Shown one piece after another: positions 8,301 to 18,170 of a DNA stretch of 64,000 bases. Position 1 is the stretch's first letter; every line of letters starts with the position of its first letter. The notes under the pieces are model-generated. The model worked only from the letters and a program-made list of their open reading frames with translations. It was not told the origin of the DNA and made no database searches. Origin of the DNA: Atopobiaceae bacterium (GTDB lineage Bacteria; Actinomycetota; Coriobacteriia; Coriobacteriales; Atopobiaceae). Made by a program: the position numbers and the translations under genes. The stretch spans positions 21,146 through 85,145 of the forward strand of contig JAFWIE010000080.1 in NCBI GenBank assembly GCA_017533825.1, given 5' to 3'.

Positions 8301-8903
8301 CTACAAAACCTCGTAGGCGGCGTCACGAATCATGAGCACTCCGGCCGCGTCGTGGAAAGTCCCGTCCGTCTCCATCCAAGGCGTCCTCTTGCTGCCCGCC
8401 TGCACGATGCCAGAAACACGCAGGCGCTTTCCGACGAGGGAGGGCGTGCCCTCTTTCCGCCAAACCACCGTAGCGCTGGTCACGTCTTTGTGCCAGGTTG
8501 GCGAGCTGGGGTCGGCGGGATATGCAGCCACGTACACATTAATCGGGTCGTCGAGAAGGAAGACTTCGCTCTCGTATGTGTTGCCCTTGTATTCCGAGCG
8601 CCCGCTCCGCATGACGCCCGTCACCGAGATACGCTCCCCCTCCTTATAGCGCGCTTGGCTGGCGCTCTTTGACTTTTTGCTTTTCTTGCTCGCGCTTATG
8701 AGGTACTCCACGTCGGAATAATGGCAACCCGCGTTGGGGTAGTCCTTGCCAAGCTCGACCTTGTTAGCCTCGCCAGCAATAGCGCGATGGGGCGCAACGC
8801 TCAACAGCAAGAGCAACACGATAGCCCCTGTCAGCAATCCCTTGGCCAAACGTGCGAGACCCCTGCACTCGACATGCCCACATGTACTTTGATGTTTCTT
8901 CAT
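8301..8903 (-). CDS. Secreted OB-fold-like hypothetical protein
   Basis: 200-residue protein with an N-terminal signal or membrane segment (LLTGAIVLLLLLSVAPHRAIA). A Lys/Ser-rich stretch is followed by a beta-rich region with two similar halves (ISVTGVMRSG and LRVSGIVQAG), reminiscent of an OB-fold (tRNA_anti-like) domain. The start ATG at 8903 is supported by GAGAGGAG 8 bp upstream; the frame stays open upstream without a ribosome site. It lies 69 bp before the ChW gene on the same strand and may be co-transcribed with it. Function not recognised. Confidence 0.7.
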   Translation of the reverse strand: MKKHQSTCGHVECRGLARLAKGLLTGAIVLLLLLSVAPHRAIAGEANKVELGKDYPNAGCHYSDVEYLISASKKSKKSKSASQARYKEGERISVTGVMRSGRSEYKGNTYESEVFLLDDPINVYVAAYPADPSSPTWHKDVTSATVVWRKEGTPSLVGKRLRVSGIVQAGSKRTPWMETDGTFHDAAGVLMIRDAAYEVL

Positions 8904-9257
8904 GGTTTTGCTCCTCTCTGAAGACATGCTTATTGTAACCTCCACGGCCCGCATTCCCTTGCGCAATGACGCCCTCTCTGGACGAAGGGGCAGCCACCCA
9001 GCATCGGCTTTGGACTCTCGACACGCGCGGCATGCACGGGCCAAATCATCCCATCACCCAGGCCAAGCTACATCCCCAGCCGTTTGTTTCCGTCCTGTTA
9101 ACGACACATAATGAGTTTCTTTTCCAAGAATCACGCACGTATGGACCCCAAATAACTGGCACTATGTACAGAAGTGGTTCTCAAACACACTTGTTATGTG
9201 TCGTTTGAAGAACGGGGATGCTCAGAGTCAATAACTATTAGGGGATGGTGTTCCGAA
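8904..9257. other. 354 bp intergenic region
   Basis: No convincing gene. It separates divergent genes and is occupied for about a third of its length by the short inverted repeat element at 9098-9207. The element's right end lies 51 bp before the acetyltransferase start, so it may carry or influence that promoter. Confidence 0.6.
9098..9207. repeat. Short inverted-repeat element, copy A
   Basis: Ends with AACGACACATAATGAG (9100-9115) and its imperfect complement TTGTTATGTGTCGTTT (9191-9206). Read on the minus strand it aligns without a gap to the element at 60826-60936 over about 99 bp. The shared blocks are CATAA, AGTGTGT, CTT.TG.ACATAGT.CC and ACTCATTATGTGTCGTT. No open frame inside. Could be a MITE-like or REP-like element. 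Confidence 0.6.
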
Positions 9258-9803
9258 GTGGTAATCAGAAGCGCATGCACGGCCGACGCCGTCCACATCC
9301 TACATATATATAGTTATTACGTCGAAAGCACGGCCATCTCGTTCGAGTATGAGGCTCCCACGCCGGAGGAGTTTGCGCGGCGCATCGCAGGCACGCTGGA
9401 GAGGTACCCCTACATCGTTGTCGAGGAGAAGGGCGTAATCAAGGGTTACGCCTACGCCGGCCCCCTCAAGGATCGTGCCGCATACGACCGCTCGTGTGAG
9501 GTCAGCATTTACGTGGATCAAGACTCCAGGGGAGCTGGCTATGGCCGCGCTCTTTACGAGGAGCTGGAGAAAAGGCTCAAGGAAATGGGCATCCTCAACC
9601 TCTACGCCTGCATCGCCAGTCCAATCGAGGAAGACAAATACCTTACGAATGATAGCGAGCACTTCCACGCCCACCTCGGATTCGTGAAAGTCGGCGAATT
9701 CCACAGCTGCGGCTACAAATTCGGCCGTTGGTACAACATGATTTGGATGGAGAAGCTTATAGCGCCAACCATTCTTAGCCGCGCTGCGCTGACCGACAGA
9801 TGA
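9258..9803 (+). CDS. GNAT-family N-acetyltransferase (phosphinothricin acetyltransferase-like)
   Basis: 181-residue acetyl-CoA-dependent acetyltransferase. The order of motifs follows the PAT/Bar group: IYSYYVESTAISFEYEAPT near the start, KGYAYAGPLKDRAAYD, then the acetyl-CoA loop RGAGYGRALYEELE, and HAHLGFVKVGEF near the end. Relatives acetylate small amines such as phosphinothricin or methionine sulfone; the true substrate is unknown. The start is placed at GTG 9258, which gives the usual family N-terminus (VIRSACTADA), with GGATGG 9 bp upstream; the frame remains open upstream, so this start is not certain. The nested palindrome repeat begins 24 bp after the stop. Confidence 0.82.
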   Translation: MVIRSACTADAVHILHIYSYYVESTAISFEYEAPTPEEFARRIAGTLERYPYIVVEEKGVIKGYAYAGPLKDRAAYDRSCEVSIYVDQDSRGAGYGRALYEELEKRLKEMGILNLYACIASPIEEDKYLTNDSEHFHAHLGFVKVGEFHSCGYKFGRWYNMIWMEKLIAPTILSRAALTDR

Positions 9804-9827
9804 TATTACATATATGGATATACCGAT

Positions 9828-10000
9828 TGAGCATTAGTGCGGAAAATCGTTCTAACAAATAGGGCTCAACTGGTGTTTTACCGATTTTGATAACGATTTT
9901 CCACAGTGGCTATTTTAGCCACTGTGGAAAATCGTTATCAATTATGAAAAAATCCCAGTTGGCGTGAATGATTGCCATCGATTTTCCGCACTAATGCTCA
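9828..10000. repeat. Nested palindromic scaffold element, copy 1
   Basis: An outer perfect 22 bp inverted repeat (9828-9849 with 9979-10000, containing AGTGCGGAAAATCG) encloses an inner perfect 24 bp inverted repeat (9887-9910 with 9918-9941) around the 7 nt loop TATTTTA. Inner and outer arms share the word GTGYGGAAAATCG, so it occurs four times, + - + -. The conserved scaffold CAACTGGTGTTTTACC (9868-9883) and GCTATTTTA recur at 36682-36849, where the arms have an unrelated sequence. Begins 24 bp after the acetyltransferase stop. Confidence 0.8.
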
Positions 10001-10052
10001 TTTGCAATACTCCGCATTGGGGACACCACGACCCGTTTCGCCCTCTCCATAC

Positions 10053-10087
10053 TTGACAAGAGACCAATGTGATATCATACTGGTCTC
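10053..10087 (+). promoter_or_regulatory. Promoter with 28 bp operator-like palindrome
   Basis: TTGACA (10053-10058) and CATACT (10076-10081) with a 17 bp spacer form a good promoter. A symmetric palindrome, GAGACCA-3-TGATATCA-3-TGGTCTC (10060-10087), covers the spacer and -10 box, as expected for a repressor operator. The ribbon-helix-helix protein encoded second in the operon is a plausible ligand (inference). Confidence 0.65.
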
Positions 10088-10129
10088 AGTTTGGGACCAT
10101 GAGGGCCCCTCCCCGTGAAAGGACAAGCC

Positions 10130-11098
10130 ATGAGTGTCGAAAGGAAGGCCCACGCCGCGAGCGGATGGGTCATGCTGGCCATCGTGATTGCGGGATATGC
10201 CGCATCCCTGCTCTTTGCTTTCTCGTTCTTCTTTTCCATGGCGGACCCATTCCTCCGCTACGAGACCAATCCGTTACTCTCACTCATCTTCGCGATACTA
10301 GCGTTCATTGCAACGTCATTCGTGCGTCACGGCTTCTTTACGCTGCAGCCCGGCCAGGCGCGCGTCTGCGTGCTCTTCGGCAAGTACGTAGGCACGGTAC
10401 GCGATGAGGGCCTGCGTTGGGCGAATCCGCTCTATGCCAAGACCCTTGGCATCACCAGCTCTGCCGGCGGCGCGACCGTGACGCATCGCCACGGTTCAAA
10501 GATCAGCGTCCGTGCCCGCACCTACACCGGTGATCGCATCAAGGTCAACGACAAGATGGGCAACCCCATCGAAATCGCCACCGTCATCGTCTGGCATGTT
10601 GCCGACACCGCCAAGGCTCTCTTTGACGTGGACGACTACGAGTCCTACGTGGAGATGATCACCGAGACGGCCCTTCGTCACGTAGCCTCCCTGTACGCAT
10701 ACGACCACATGGAGGACGATGACGAGAACGCCACGTCCATCACCCTGCGCACGAACATCGAGGAAGTCTCCCAAGCGCTAAAGACCGAGCTCTCCCACAA
10801 GCTCGCAATCGCAGGCGTCGAGGTGGACGACGCTCGCCTGACGCATCTTGCCTATGCGCAGGAGATTGCCCAAGCCATGCTGCGGCGTCAGCAGGCGGAG
10901 GCGATCATCGCCGCGCGGAAGAAGATCGTCGAGGGCGCCGTCAGCATGGTAGACATGGCTCTCACACAGCTCTCGGACGGCGGCGTCGTCGAGTTCGACG
11001 ACGACCGGAAGGCCGTAATGGCTTCGAACCTCATGGTCGTACTGTGCGGTGACTCCGAAGCACAGCCCGTCGTAAACACCGGCACGCTGTATCAGTAA
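10130..11098 (+). CDS. SPFH/Band 7 domain membrane protein
   Basis: 322-residue stomatin/flotillin-like protein. Two hydrophobic segments (about 13-35 and 50-70) are followed by the SPFH core: HGFFTLQPGQARVCVLFGKY, GTVRDEGLRWANPLY, the YESYVEMITETALRHVASLYAYD region, and the coiled, Ala/Gln-rich YAQEIAQAMLRRQQAEAI stretch typical of Band 7 proteins. Such proteins form oligomeric scaffolds at the membrane. ATG 10130 has AAAGGA 6 bp upstream (a GTG at 10115 is less likely). The ribbon-helix-helix gene follows after 15 bp. Regulation probably acts through the palindrome at 10060-10087. Confidence 0.88.
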   Translation: MSVERKAHAASGWVMLAIVIAGYAASLLFAFSFFFSMADPFLRYETNPLLSLIFAILAFIATSFVRHGFFTLQPGQARVCVLFGKYVGTVRDEGLRWANPLYAKTLGITSSAGGATVTHRHGSKISVRARTYTGDRIKVNDKMGNPIEIATVIVWHVADTAKALFDVDDYESYVEMITETALRHVASLYAYDHMEDDDENATSITLRTNIEEVSQALKTELSHKLAIAGVEVDDARLTHLAYAQEIAQAMLRRQQAEAIIAARKKIVEGAVSMVDMALTQLSDGGVVEFDDDRKAVMASNLMVVLCGDSEAQPVVNTGTLYQ

Positions 11099-11105
11099 GC
11101 GGTAG

Positions 11106-12830
<1,725 letters not shown>

Positions 12831-12847
12831 CACCAGACAATAGATTT

Positions 12848-12888
12848 GCAGAGGAGACTGGGGGGATACTCCTTCCAGTCTCCTCTGC
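12848..12888 (+). terminator. Rho-independent terminator after the GH1 gene
   Basis: Perfect 14 bp stem (GCAGAGGAGACTGG, 12848-12861, with 12875-12888), loop of 13 nt, followed by TATTAATT. 17 bp after the stop codon. Confidence 0.85.
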
Positions 12889-12907
12889 TATTAATTGCCC
12901 AGGAAAA

Positions 12908-12931
12908 GCGCCGCCCGAAGTCGGGCGGCGC
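12908..12931 (-). terminator. Terminator of the PTS gene
   Basis: Compact GC-rich hairpin (GCGCCGCCCGA and its complement) read on the minus strand, followed by TTTTCC. About 100 bp after the PTS stop codon. Confidence 0.7.
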
Positions 12932-13034
12932 CACATGGTGGGACACTTGCTTAAAAGCTGGCCATTTAAAGCAAGGAAAGGAAAGGGACGCCTCCCACCA
13001 GAACGCCTAAGAGAAGATGCGCTCAGAGCGCTTG

Positions 13035-14954
13035 CTACTTGGCGACCTTTACTACGGCCGCGCCTGCCTTTACGGCACCCAGCAGAGCGTCCACAGAATC
13101 GTAATCATCGGTGTTTGTGACGATGACCATCGTTGTGGCGGGTTTGCCCGCAGCCTTGATGGCATCGAGGTCAGCGGAGACCAGCAAGTCGCCGGCCTTA
13201 ACCGCGTCGCCCGCGGCAACGTTCACGGTGAACGGAGCGCCATCAAGCTCGACGGTGTCGATGCCGATGTGGATGAGGATCTCGGTGCCATCATTGCCGA
13301 GAATGCCCACGGCGTGGCCGGTGCCAGCCGCCATGGTCACGGTGCCACTTACAGGTGCATACACGCCACCCTCAGTGGGCTCAATTGCGACGCCCTTGCC
13401 CATGGCAAGAGAGGCAAACACGGGATCGGGAACGGTGGTCATATCGATGGCCTCGCCCGTCATGGGAGAAGCAACGGTGCCGGTCTCGTCGACAGCGGCA
13501 ACGCTCTGGGCAATCTGTGCGGGAGCGGGAGCGTCCGCCTTGGGGGCGCGCTTCTTGTCCGGCTCGTCACTGTAGAGCACCCAGGTGCCTGCGAATGCAA
13601 CACCAAAGGCGGCCGCGAACATGATGCAGTACTGCAGGGGCTGGTTGATGCAAAGCAGAATGCCAAAGATGCCGGTAACGCCCGTGCCCGTTGCACCAAG
13701 CTGGGTAAGCGAGCAGATAAAGGCGCCGACAGCTGCGCCAGCCATGCCGCAAATAAACGGCTTGAGCTTGGGCAAGTTCACACCAAAGATGGCGGGCTCG
13801 GTAATGCCGAGCAAGCAGGAGATGCCAGAGGGAATGGCCAGAGCCTTGGTCTTGGCGCTCTTGGTCTTAAGGGCAACTGCCAAGCAGGCGCCACCTTGTG
13901 CGATGTTCGCCGCGGAGGCGATGGGCAGCCAGTAGGTCACGCCATACTGACCGAGCATCGACACGTCGATGGTGGTGTACATCTGGTGCAGGCCGGTAAC
14001 GACGGATGGAGAGTAAATAAGACCAATAAGGATGTACCCCAGGCCAAACGGCACGTTAAGCAGTGCGGTGAGCAGGCCAAGGATTGCGTTCTCCAGCCAC
14101 ACGAAGATGGGGCCAACGAACAGGATGGTGATGTAGGCGGCACCAGCAACAGAAAGCAGCGGCGTCACAAAGAGGTCGAACATGTCGGGCACGACCTTGT
14201 GAAGCTTCTTCTCGAAGAAGCACAGGATCCAAGTACCAACCAAGATGGGGATAACGTGTCCCTGATAGCCAATCCAGTCGATGCTGTAGAGACCAGGAAT
14301 GACCTCAAGGGTAATCATCTCGCCGTTGGCAATGGCATCAGCCGCGGCATAGGCGTTGATAAAGCTATTGCTGATGAGCAGAGCGCCAAAGGAGGCACCG
14401 AGGTAGGGGTTTCCGCCAAAGACGGTTGCTGCCGAGAAGCCCAGCAGGATCTGAAGGTTGGCAAGTGCGCAAGCGTTGATGAGGCCGGCGATTCGCCACC
14501 ATACCGAGTTGGTGTCCAGGGCAATGATGCCCTTGCCACCCATGAACTCGATGGCGCCCATGATACCCATGAGCATACCGGAAGCCACGATGGCGGGAAT
14601 GATGGGCACGAACACGTCGGAGAGGACCTTGATGGCCTTCATGAACTTGTTCTGGTTATCTGCTGCAGCATCTTTGAGCTCGTCCTTGGATACAGCCGAG
14701 ATGTTACCCTGCTTGCAGAACTCGTCGTAGACTTTGTTGACCGTTCCCGTACCGTAGATGATCTGCAGCTGACCGGATGCCTGGAAATTGCCCTTTGCAC
14801 CAAGGGCGTCCTCCACGGCGTCCTTGTCGACCTTCGCATCGTCAGCAATGACGAGGCGCAGGCGTGTGGCACAGTGTGCCGCCGAGACTACGTTGTCGGG
14901 ACCACCGACCGCAGCAAGAATCTCTTTTGCTGCTTGAGCAGAATCGAGTGCCAT
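13035..14954 (-). CDS. PTS glucose-superfamily EIIBCA transporter
   Basis: 639-residue single-chain sugar permease/kinase using HPr phosphate. EIIB is N-terminal (phosphocysteine C28 in AAHCATRLRLV). EIIC occupies about residues 100-460 with ten or so membrane segments. EIIA is at the C-terminus (about 480-639), with the HAVGILGNDGTEILIHIGID block that contains the active histidines. The sequence is closest by eye to sucrose/trehalose EIIBC proteins (QLQIIYGTGTVNKVYDEF, GGNPYLGA, SAANIAQGGACLAVALKTK), although the adjacent hydrolase is GH1. Start ATG 14954 with AAGGAAGG upstream. Probably repressed by the divergently unlinked but adjacent LacI protein through operators at 14991-15046. Confidence 0.92.
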   Translation of the reverse strand: MALDSAQAAKEILAAVGGPDNVVSAAHCATRLRLVIADDAKVDKDAVEDALGAKGNFQASGQLQIIYGTGTVNKVYDEFCKQGNISAVSKDELKDAAADNQNKFMKAIKVLSDVFVPIIPAIVASGMLMGIMGAIEFMGGKGIIALDTNSVWWRIAGLINACALANLQILLGFSAATVFGGNPYLGASFGALLISNSFINAYAAADAIANGEMITLEVIPGLYSIDWIGYQGHVIPILVGTWILCFFEKKLHKVVPDMFDLFVTPLLSVAGAAYITILFVGPIFVWLENAILGLLTALLNVPFGLGYILIGLIYSPSVVTGLHQMYTTIDVSMLGQYGVTYWLPIASAANIAQGGACLAVALKTKSAKTKALAIPSGISCLLGITEPAIFGVNLPKLKPFICGMAGAAVGAFICSLTQLGATGTGVTGIFGILLCINQPLQYCIMFAAAFGVAFAGTWVLYSDEPDKKRAPKADAPAPAQIAQSVAAVDETGTVASPMTGEAIDMTTVPDPVFASLAMGKGVAIEPTEGGVYAPVSGTVTMAAGTGHAVGILGNDGTEILIHIGIDTVELDGAPFTVNVAAGDAVKAGDLLVSADLDAIKAAGKPATTMVIVTNTDDYDSVDALLGAVKAGAAVVKVAK

Positions 14955-14990
14955 ACCGTCCTTCCTTTCCTACCTTAGAACTGAAATCCT

Positions 14991-15059
14991 TTCACGTGCA
15001 AACGCGTTTCACACGTGAATCCCAGCAAATACTGTAATCGATTTCATATTGCGTAGCAA
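14991..15059 (-). promoter_or_regulatory. PTS promoter with two LacI-type operators
   Basis: Minus-strand -35 TTGCTA (15054-15059) and -10 TACAGT (15031-15036) are 17 bp apart. Operator 1 is centred on AAACGCGTTT (15000-15009) inside TTCACGTG/CACGTGAA arms (14991-14998, 15012-15019), just downstream of the start point. Operator 2, TGTAATCGATTTCA (15033-15046), lies between -35 and -10. Both are LacI-family-style palindromes with a central CG. Confidence 0.7.
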
Positions 15060-15143
15060 GAGAAAGCGTTATTTGCTTCCGCCAATTTGCATCACGAGAA
15101 GACGAGTGGCACAACGTAAGGTGCTCGTCAGCCGCTTACGCGC

Positions 15144-16121
15144 CTAGATGCCGACGACCTGATACCCCAAAACGAGACTTATTGCGAGCTTCGTACGGTC
15201 TTTGAGCTGGTCAACCATCATTTCTGCGGCCTTTATGCCACATTCCTCGTAATCAAAGCGAACCGAGGGAATGGGGCCGGCTACCGCCTGCAGGATGGGG
15301 TCGTCACCAAAGCCGCTCACACGAGGAGCCTTAGGAGAAGAGGCGGATCCGTAATGCTCGCGAATGGCCTTTATGACGCCCGCGGCAATGGTATCTGTAG
15401 CGCAAGATATGAAATCGAAACCATATGGGTTGGCAAGGAGCTCCTTTGCAATGCGATATCCTCCGTCAACCGTGAAGTCTGTGGCCCTAACCACCACAGA
15501 GTCGGCATCTACACCTCGCCTCTCGAGGCCCGCCATGAATCCCTTGCGACGATCCGAGCCAAAGGAACGGTACTTGCCCTTGATATCTATATAAGCAACA
15601 CGACTCTCGGGAGCACAGTTGAGCGACGAGGCGAGGTCGTATGCGGCACCAAAGTTGTCGAACCGTACGCAACTCATTTCTCGTACATGCTGGCCCACTA
15701 CGACTACCGGTACGCGGGCACGTTCATAGAGCGCGATGTCTCCTGGGACTGGCGCAGAACTCACGAGCACGATGCCATCGATTTGGCGCTCCAAAAGAGA
15801 GCGCATGGTCTTTGCCTGCTCCTTAGTGTCGTCACCCACATACGTAAGGGAGGTGCCGTAGTCGCCAGCAAACAGGTACTTCTCCAAGCCAGAGACAACG
15901 CCCGTCATGGCGTTCTCATCGGTCTTTGTGAGGATGACGCCGATGGTGTCGGATTTCTTGGTGCGCAGAATGCGTGCATTGGCGGAAGGCACGTATCCTG
16001 TCTGTTCGATGGCCGCAGCAATGCGTTGCCGCTTCTCTTCCGAGAGATATCCTCCGTTAAGGAAGCGTGACACAGCCGCACTGGAAACTCCAGCAAGCTC
16101 TGCGACCTCCTTGTTTGTCAT
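15144..16121 (-). CDS. LacI-family transcriptional regulator
   Basis: 325-residue repressor. The N-terminal LacI HTH (NKEVAELAGVSSAAVSRFLN) with the hinge region ARILRTKKSDTIGV is followed by a periplasmic-binding-protein-like effector domain (about 60-325). It is 189 bp upstream of the PTS gene on the same strand, and the two operators lie in that gap, so it most likely controls sugar uptake in response to the transported sugar or its phosphate. It may also affect the convergent GH1 gene, but no operator was seen there. Confidence 0.9.
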   Translation of the reverse strand: MTNKEVAELAGVSSAAVSRFLNGGYLSEEKRQRIAAAIEQTGYVPSANARILRTKKSDTIGVILTKTDENAMTGVVSGLEKYLFAGDYGTSLTYVGDDTKEQAKTMRSLLERQIDGIVLVSSAPVPGDIALYERARVPVVVVGQHVREMSCVRFDNFGAAYDLASSLNCAPESRVAYIDIKGKYRSFGSDRRKGFMAGLERRGVDADSVVVRATDFTVDGGYRIAKELLANPYGFDFISCATDTIAAGVIKAIREHYGSASSPKAPRVSGFGDDPILQAVAGPIPSVRFDYEECGIKAAEMMVDQLKDRTKLAISLVLGYQVVGI

Positions 16122-16289
16122 GCCTACACCTGCCTTTGATTGCCTTGTGCCCTAGTTTACCCTAGGATGCGCCTTCCCATGTAAAGGGCTTGACGCACGT
16201 GGTGTTCTTTTGGGCCTCAAAGCGTATGTATGCAGGTCAATCTCATTGTTCGAGACTTCATCTGACACACCCACAGCGCTTGTAATGCT

Positions 16290-17495
16290 CTACACGCAGA
16301 GCATGTCGCCCGCCTCAAGGGCAAACGGCGCCACGAAGCGATAGCGCTCCATGTTCACCGAGAGGTTCGGTGCGGCCACCCACCCCTCCTCGGGCAGCAA
16401 ACGATCCACCGGCCCCAGCACGAACCGACGCACAGGATGACCAGGAGAGAGCACGCACAGCTCGTCGTCCGCCTCCGCCTTGTTGCGACACGTCACCTCA
16501 ACGAGCCACCCACCTTCGATGGGCTCGCAGCGCTCGACCACCGCCACCAGCAGACGGTCGCGCGCATACTCCGCATGACCGGGATTCTGCGTCGGGTTCC
16601 CATAGAAGAACCCCGTCGAGAAGGGCCGATGGCTCGTGGCCTCCAGCTCACCAAGCCACACCCGTGGATCGTCTCCGTCGAGTACATGCCGATACGCGTT
16701 GGTGACGGCAGCCACGTAGTACGCGCCCTTGTTGCGACCCTCTATCTTGATCGCGTCGACGCCCGCCTCGCAGAGCGCGTCCAGATGCTCCAGCATGCAC
16801 AGGTCGTTGGCAGAAAGCAGGTAGCTGCCTCGCTCGTCTGCCTCGAGCGGAAGCGGCAGGTTGGGGCGCGTCTCCTCCACGAGGCTCCAGGTCCAACGAC
16901 ACGGCTGCGTGCAGTTGCCGCACGAGGCAGACCTCTCGGGACCGACAAGCGCGCTCGAAAGCAGGCAGCGGCCCGAGACCGCCATGCACATGGCCCCATG
17001 CGCAAATACCTCCAGCTCGACTCCCGGCCCCAGCCTGCGGCGCAGCTCGCCAATCTGCGCCAAGGTCATCTCTCGGGCGAGCACCAGGCGCGACGCCCCC
17101 ATGTCCACGTATGCCTTGGCCGCTGCCGCATTTGTCACCGATGCCTGGGTCGAGACGTGCACTGCCACGTGTGGCGCATGCGCACGGACGAGGGCCAACG
17201 CCCCGAGGTCAGCCACGATCGCCGCGTCCACGCCCAGCGCGTCCACGAGACGCAGGTACGCGGGCAGCTCGTCTATATCCTTGTCGTACATGAGCGTGTT
17301 GAGCGTCAGGTGAACGGCAACACCCTGCGCATGGGCAAACGCAACCGCCTCGCCCAGCGCCTCGTCATCGAAGTTGTGGGCACGCGCGCGCATTCCCCAT
17401 CGCGGCCCGGCAAGGTAGACGGCATCCGCACCGAAGCGCACTGCCGCCTTGAGCTGCTCGGGGCCACCGGCAGGCGCCAACAATTCCATGGGCAT
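16290..17495 (-). CDS. U32-family peptidase/hydroxylase
   Basis: 401-residue member of peptidase family U32 (collagenase-like; several members are now known as RNA or ubiquinone hydroxylation proteins). Visible features are MELLAPAGGPEQLKAAVRFG, GADAVYLAG, the conserved MCMAVSGRCLLS segment and the cysteine cluster CGNCTQPC, then IKIEGRNKGAYYVAAVTNAY; the cysteines suit an iron-sulfur site. A C-terminal beta domain of the U32 type follows. Start ATG 17495, with GGGAGG 9 bp upstream. Could act as a tRNA or rRNA hydroxylase (TrhP/RlhA-like); not decided by sequence reading. Confidence 0.88.
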   Translation of the reverse strand: MPMELLAPAGGPEQLKAAVRFGADAVYLAGPRWGMRARAHNFDDEALGEAVAFAHAQGVAVHLTLNTLMYDKDIDELPAYLRLVDALGVDAAIVADLGALALVRAHAPHVAVHVSTQASVTNAAAAKAYVDMGASRLVLAREMTLAQIGELRRRLGPGVELEVFAHGAMCMAVSGRCLLSSALVGPERSASCGNCTQPCRWTWSLVEETRPNLPLPLEADERGSYLLSANDLCMLEHLDALCEAGVDAIKIEGRNKGAYYVAAVTNAYRHVLDGDDPRVWLGELEATSHRPFSTGFFYGNPTQNPGHAEYARDRLLVAVVERCEPIEGGWLVEVTCRNKAEADDELCVLSPGHPVRRFVLGPVDRLLPEEGWVAAPNLSVNMERYRFVAPFALEAGDMLCV

Positions 17496-17543
17496 GGGCA
17501 CACGACCTCCCGCATCGCGAATTCTCGTTGGTAGCACAGTATA

Positions 17544-17581
17544 CTAAGAGGACTCGCCATTTCTAAGAGGGCTTGTCATTT
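17544..17581. repeat. 19 bp tandem direct repeat (2 units)
   Basis: CTAAGAGGACTCGCCATTT (17544-17562) is followed directly by a 16/19 copy (17563-17581). It sits between divergent genes, just upstream of the flavodoxin-fold gene's ribosome site; it may be a regulator binding site. Confidence 0.5.
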
Positions 17582-17600
17582 AGCAGACGGGAGGAATCGG

Positions 17601-18170
17601 ATGTCACTCTTGTTCGTCAACGCATGCCTGCGTGAAGGCTCGCACACCGAACGCTTGGCACGCATGTGGCTCGACCGACGCGCTTATGGCGGCAAGGTCA
17701 CCGAGCTCACCTTGGCGCAGCTCGATGTCGACCCGCTCGACGCCATGGGACCAAATCCCCTTGCCGCATATAGCGCAGGCGTTGCAGCGACCGACTTCAG
17801 CCACCCCCTCTTTTCTTGCGCCTTGGAGTTTGCGCAGGCAGACGAGGTCCTCATCGCTGCACCAATGTGGAACTACAGCATACCGGCGAAGCTTCACGCG
17901 TACCTCGAGCTCGTTTGCAGCCAAGGCGTGACCTTCGATGTGGATGAGGTGGGCGCCTACGTGAGCCTTTGTCACATCGAGACACTGACGTTCGTCACGA
18001 CGGCGGGGGGAGGCGTCATCGACCCCCTCGACGATCATTGCTTCGGATACGTGCGCACGCTCGCTCGGCAGTTCTGGCATGTGCCACAGGTTGAATGCGT
18101 CGCCGCATGGGGACTCAGCGCACCAGGCACCGACGTCGACGCCCTTCTCGCCCAAGCACTCGAACGCTGA
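17601..18170 (+). CDS. Flavodoxin-like NAD(P)H oxidoreductase (AzoR/MdaB type)
   Basis: 189-residue FMN-dependent NAD(P)H:quinone/azo reductase-type protein. N-terminal FMN-phosphate loop NACLREGSHTERL, the central APMWNYSIPAKLHAYLELV motif that lines the isoalloxazine ring, and TTAGGGVID near residue 135 are all characteristic of the NQO1/AzoR family. GGGAGGA lies 5 bp before ATG 17601. Divergent from the U32 gene; followed by the YfcE-like gene after a 29 bp palindrome. Electron acceptor unknown. Confidence 0.88.
   Translation: MSLLFVNACLREGSHTERLARMWLDRRAYGGKVTELTLAQLDVDPLDAMGPNPLAAYSAGVAATDFSHPLFSCALEFAQADEVLIAAPMWNYSIPAKLHAYLELVCSQGVTFDVDEVGAYVSLCHIETLTFVTTAGGGVIDPLDDHCFGYVRTLARQFWHVPQVECVAAWGLSAPGTDVDALLAQALER

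Larger units (their letters stand above)
9804..10129. other. 326 bp intergenic region
   Basis: No gene. It contains the nested palindrome repeat (9828-10000) and then the promoter and operator-like palindrome of the SPFH gene (10053-10087). Confidence 0.75.

Noticed and set aside
9828..10000. Retron msr-msd or integron attC interpretation of the nested palindrome
   Set aside because: No reverse transcriptase or integrase gene is near either copy, and the four-word + - + - layout is not that of a known retron or attC site.
16122..16289. Promoter or operator for the LacI gene
   Set aside because: CCTAG repeats are visible (around 16151-16166), but no -35/-10 pair with acceptable spacing could be placed.
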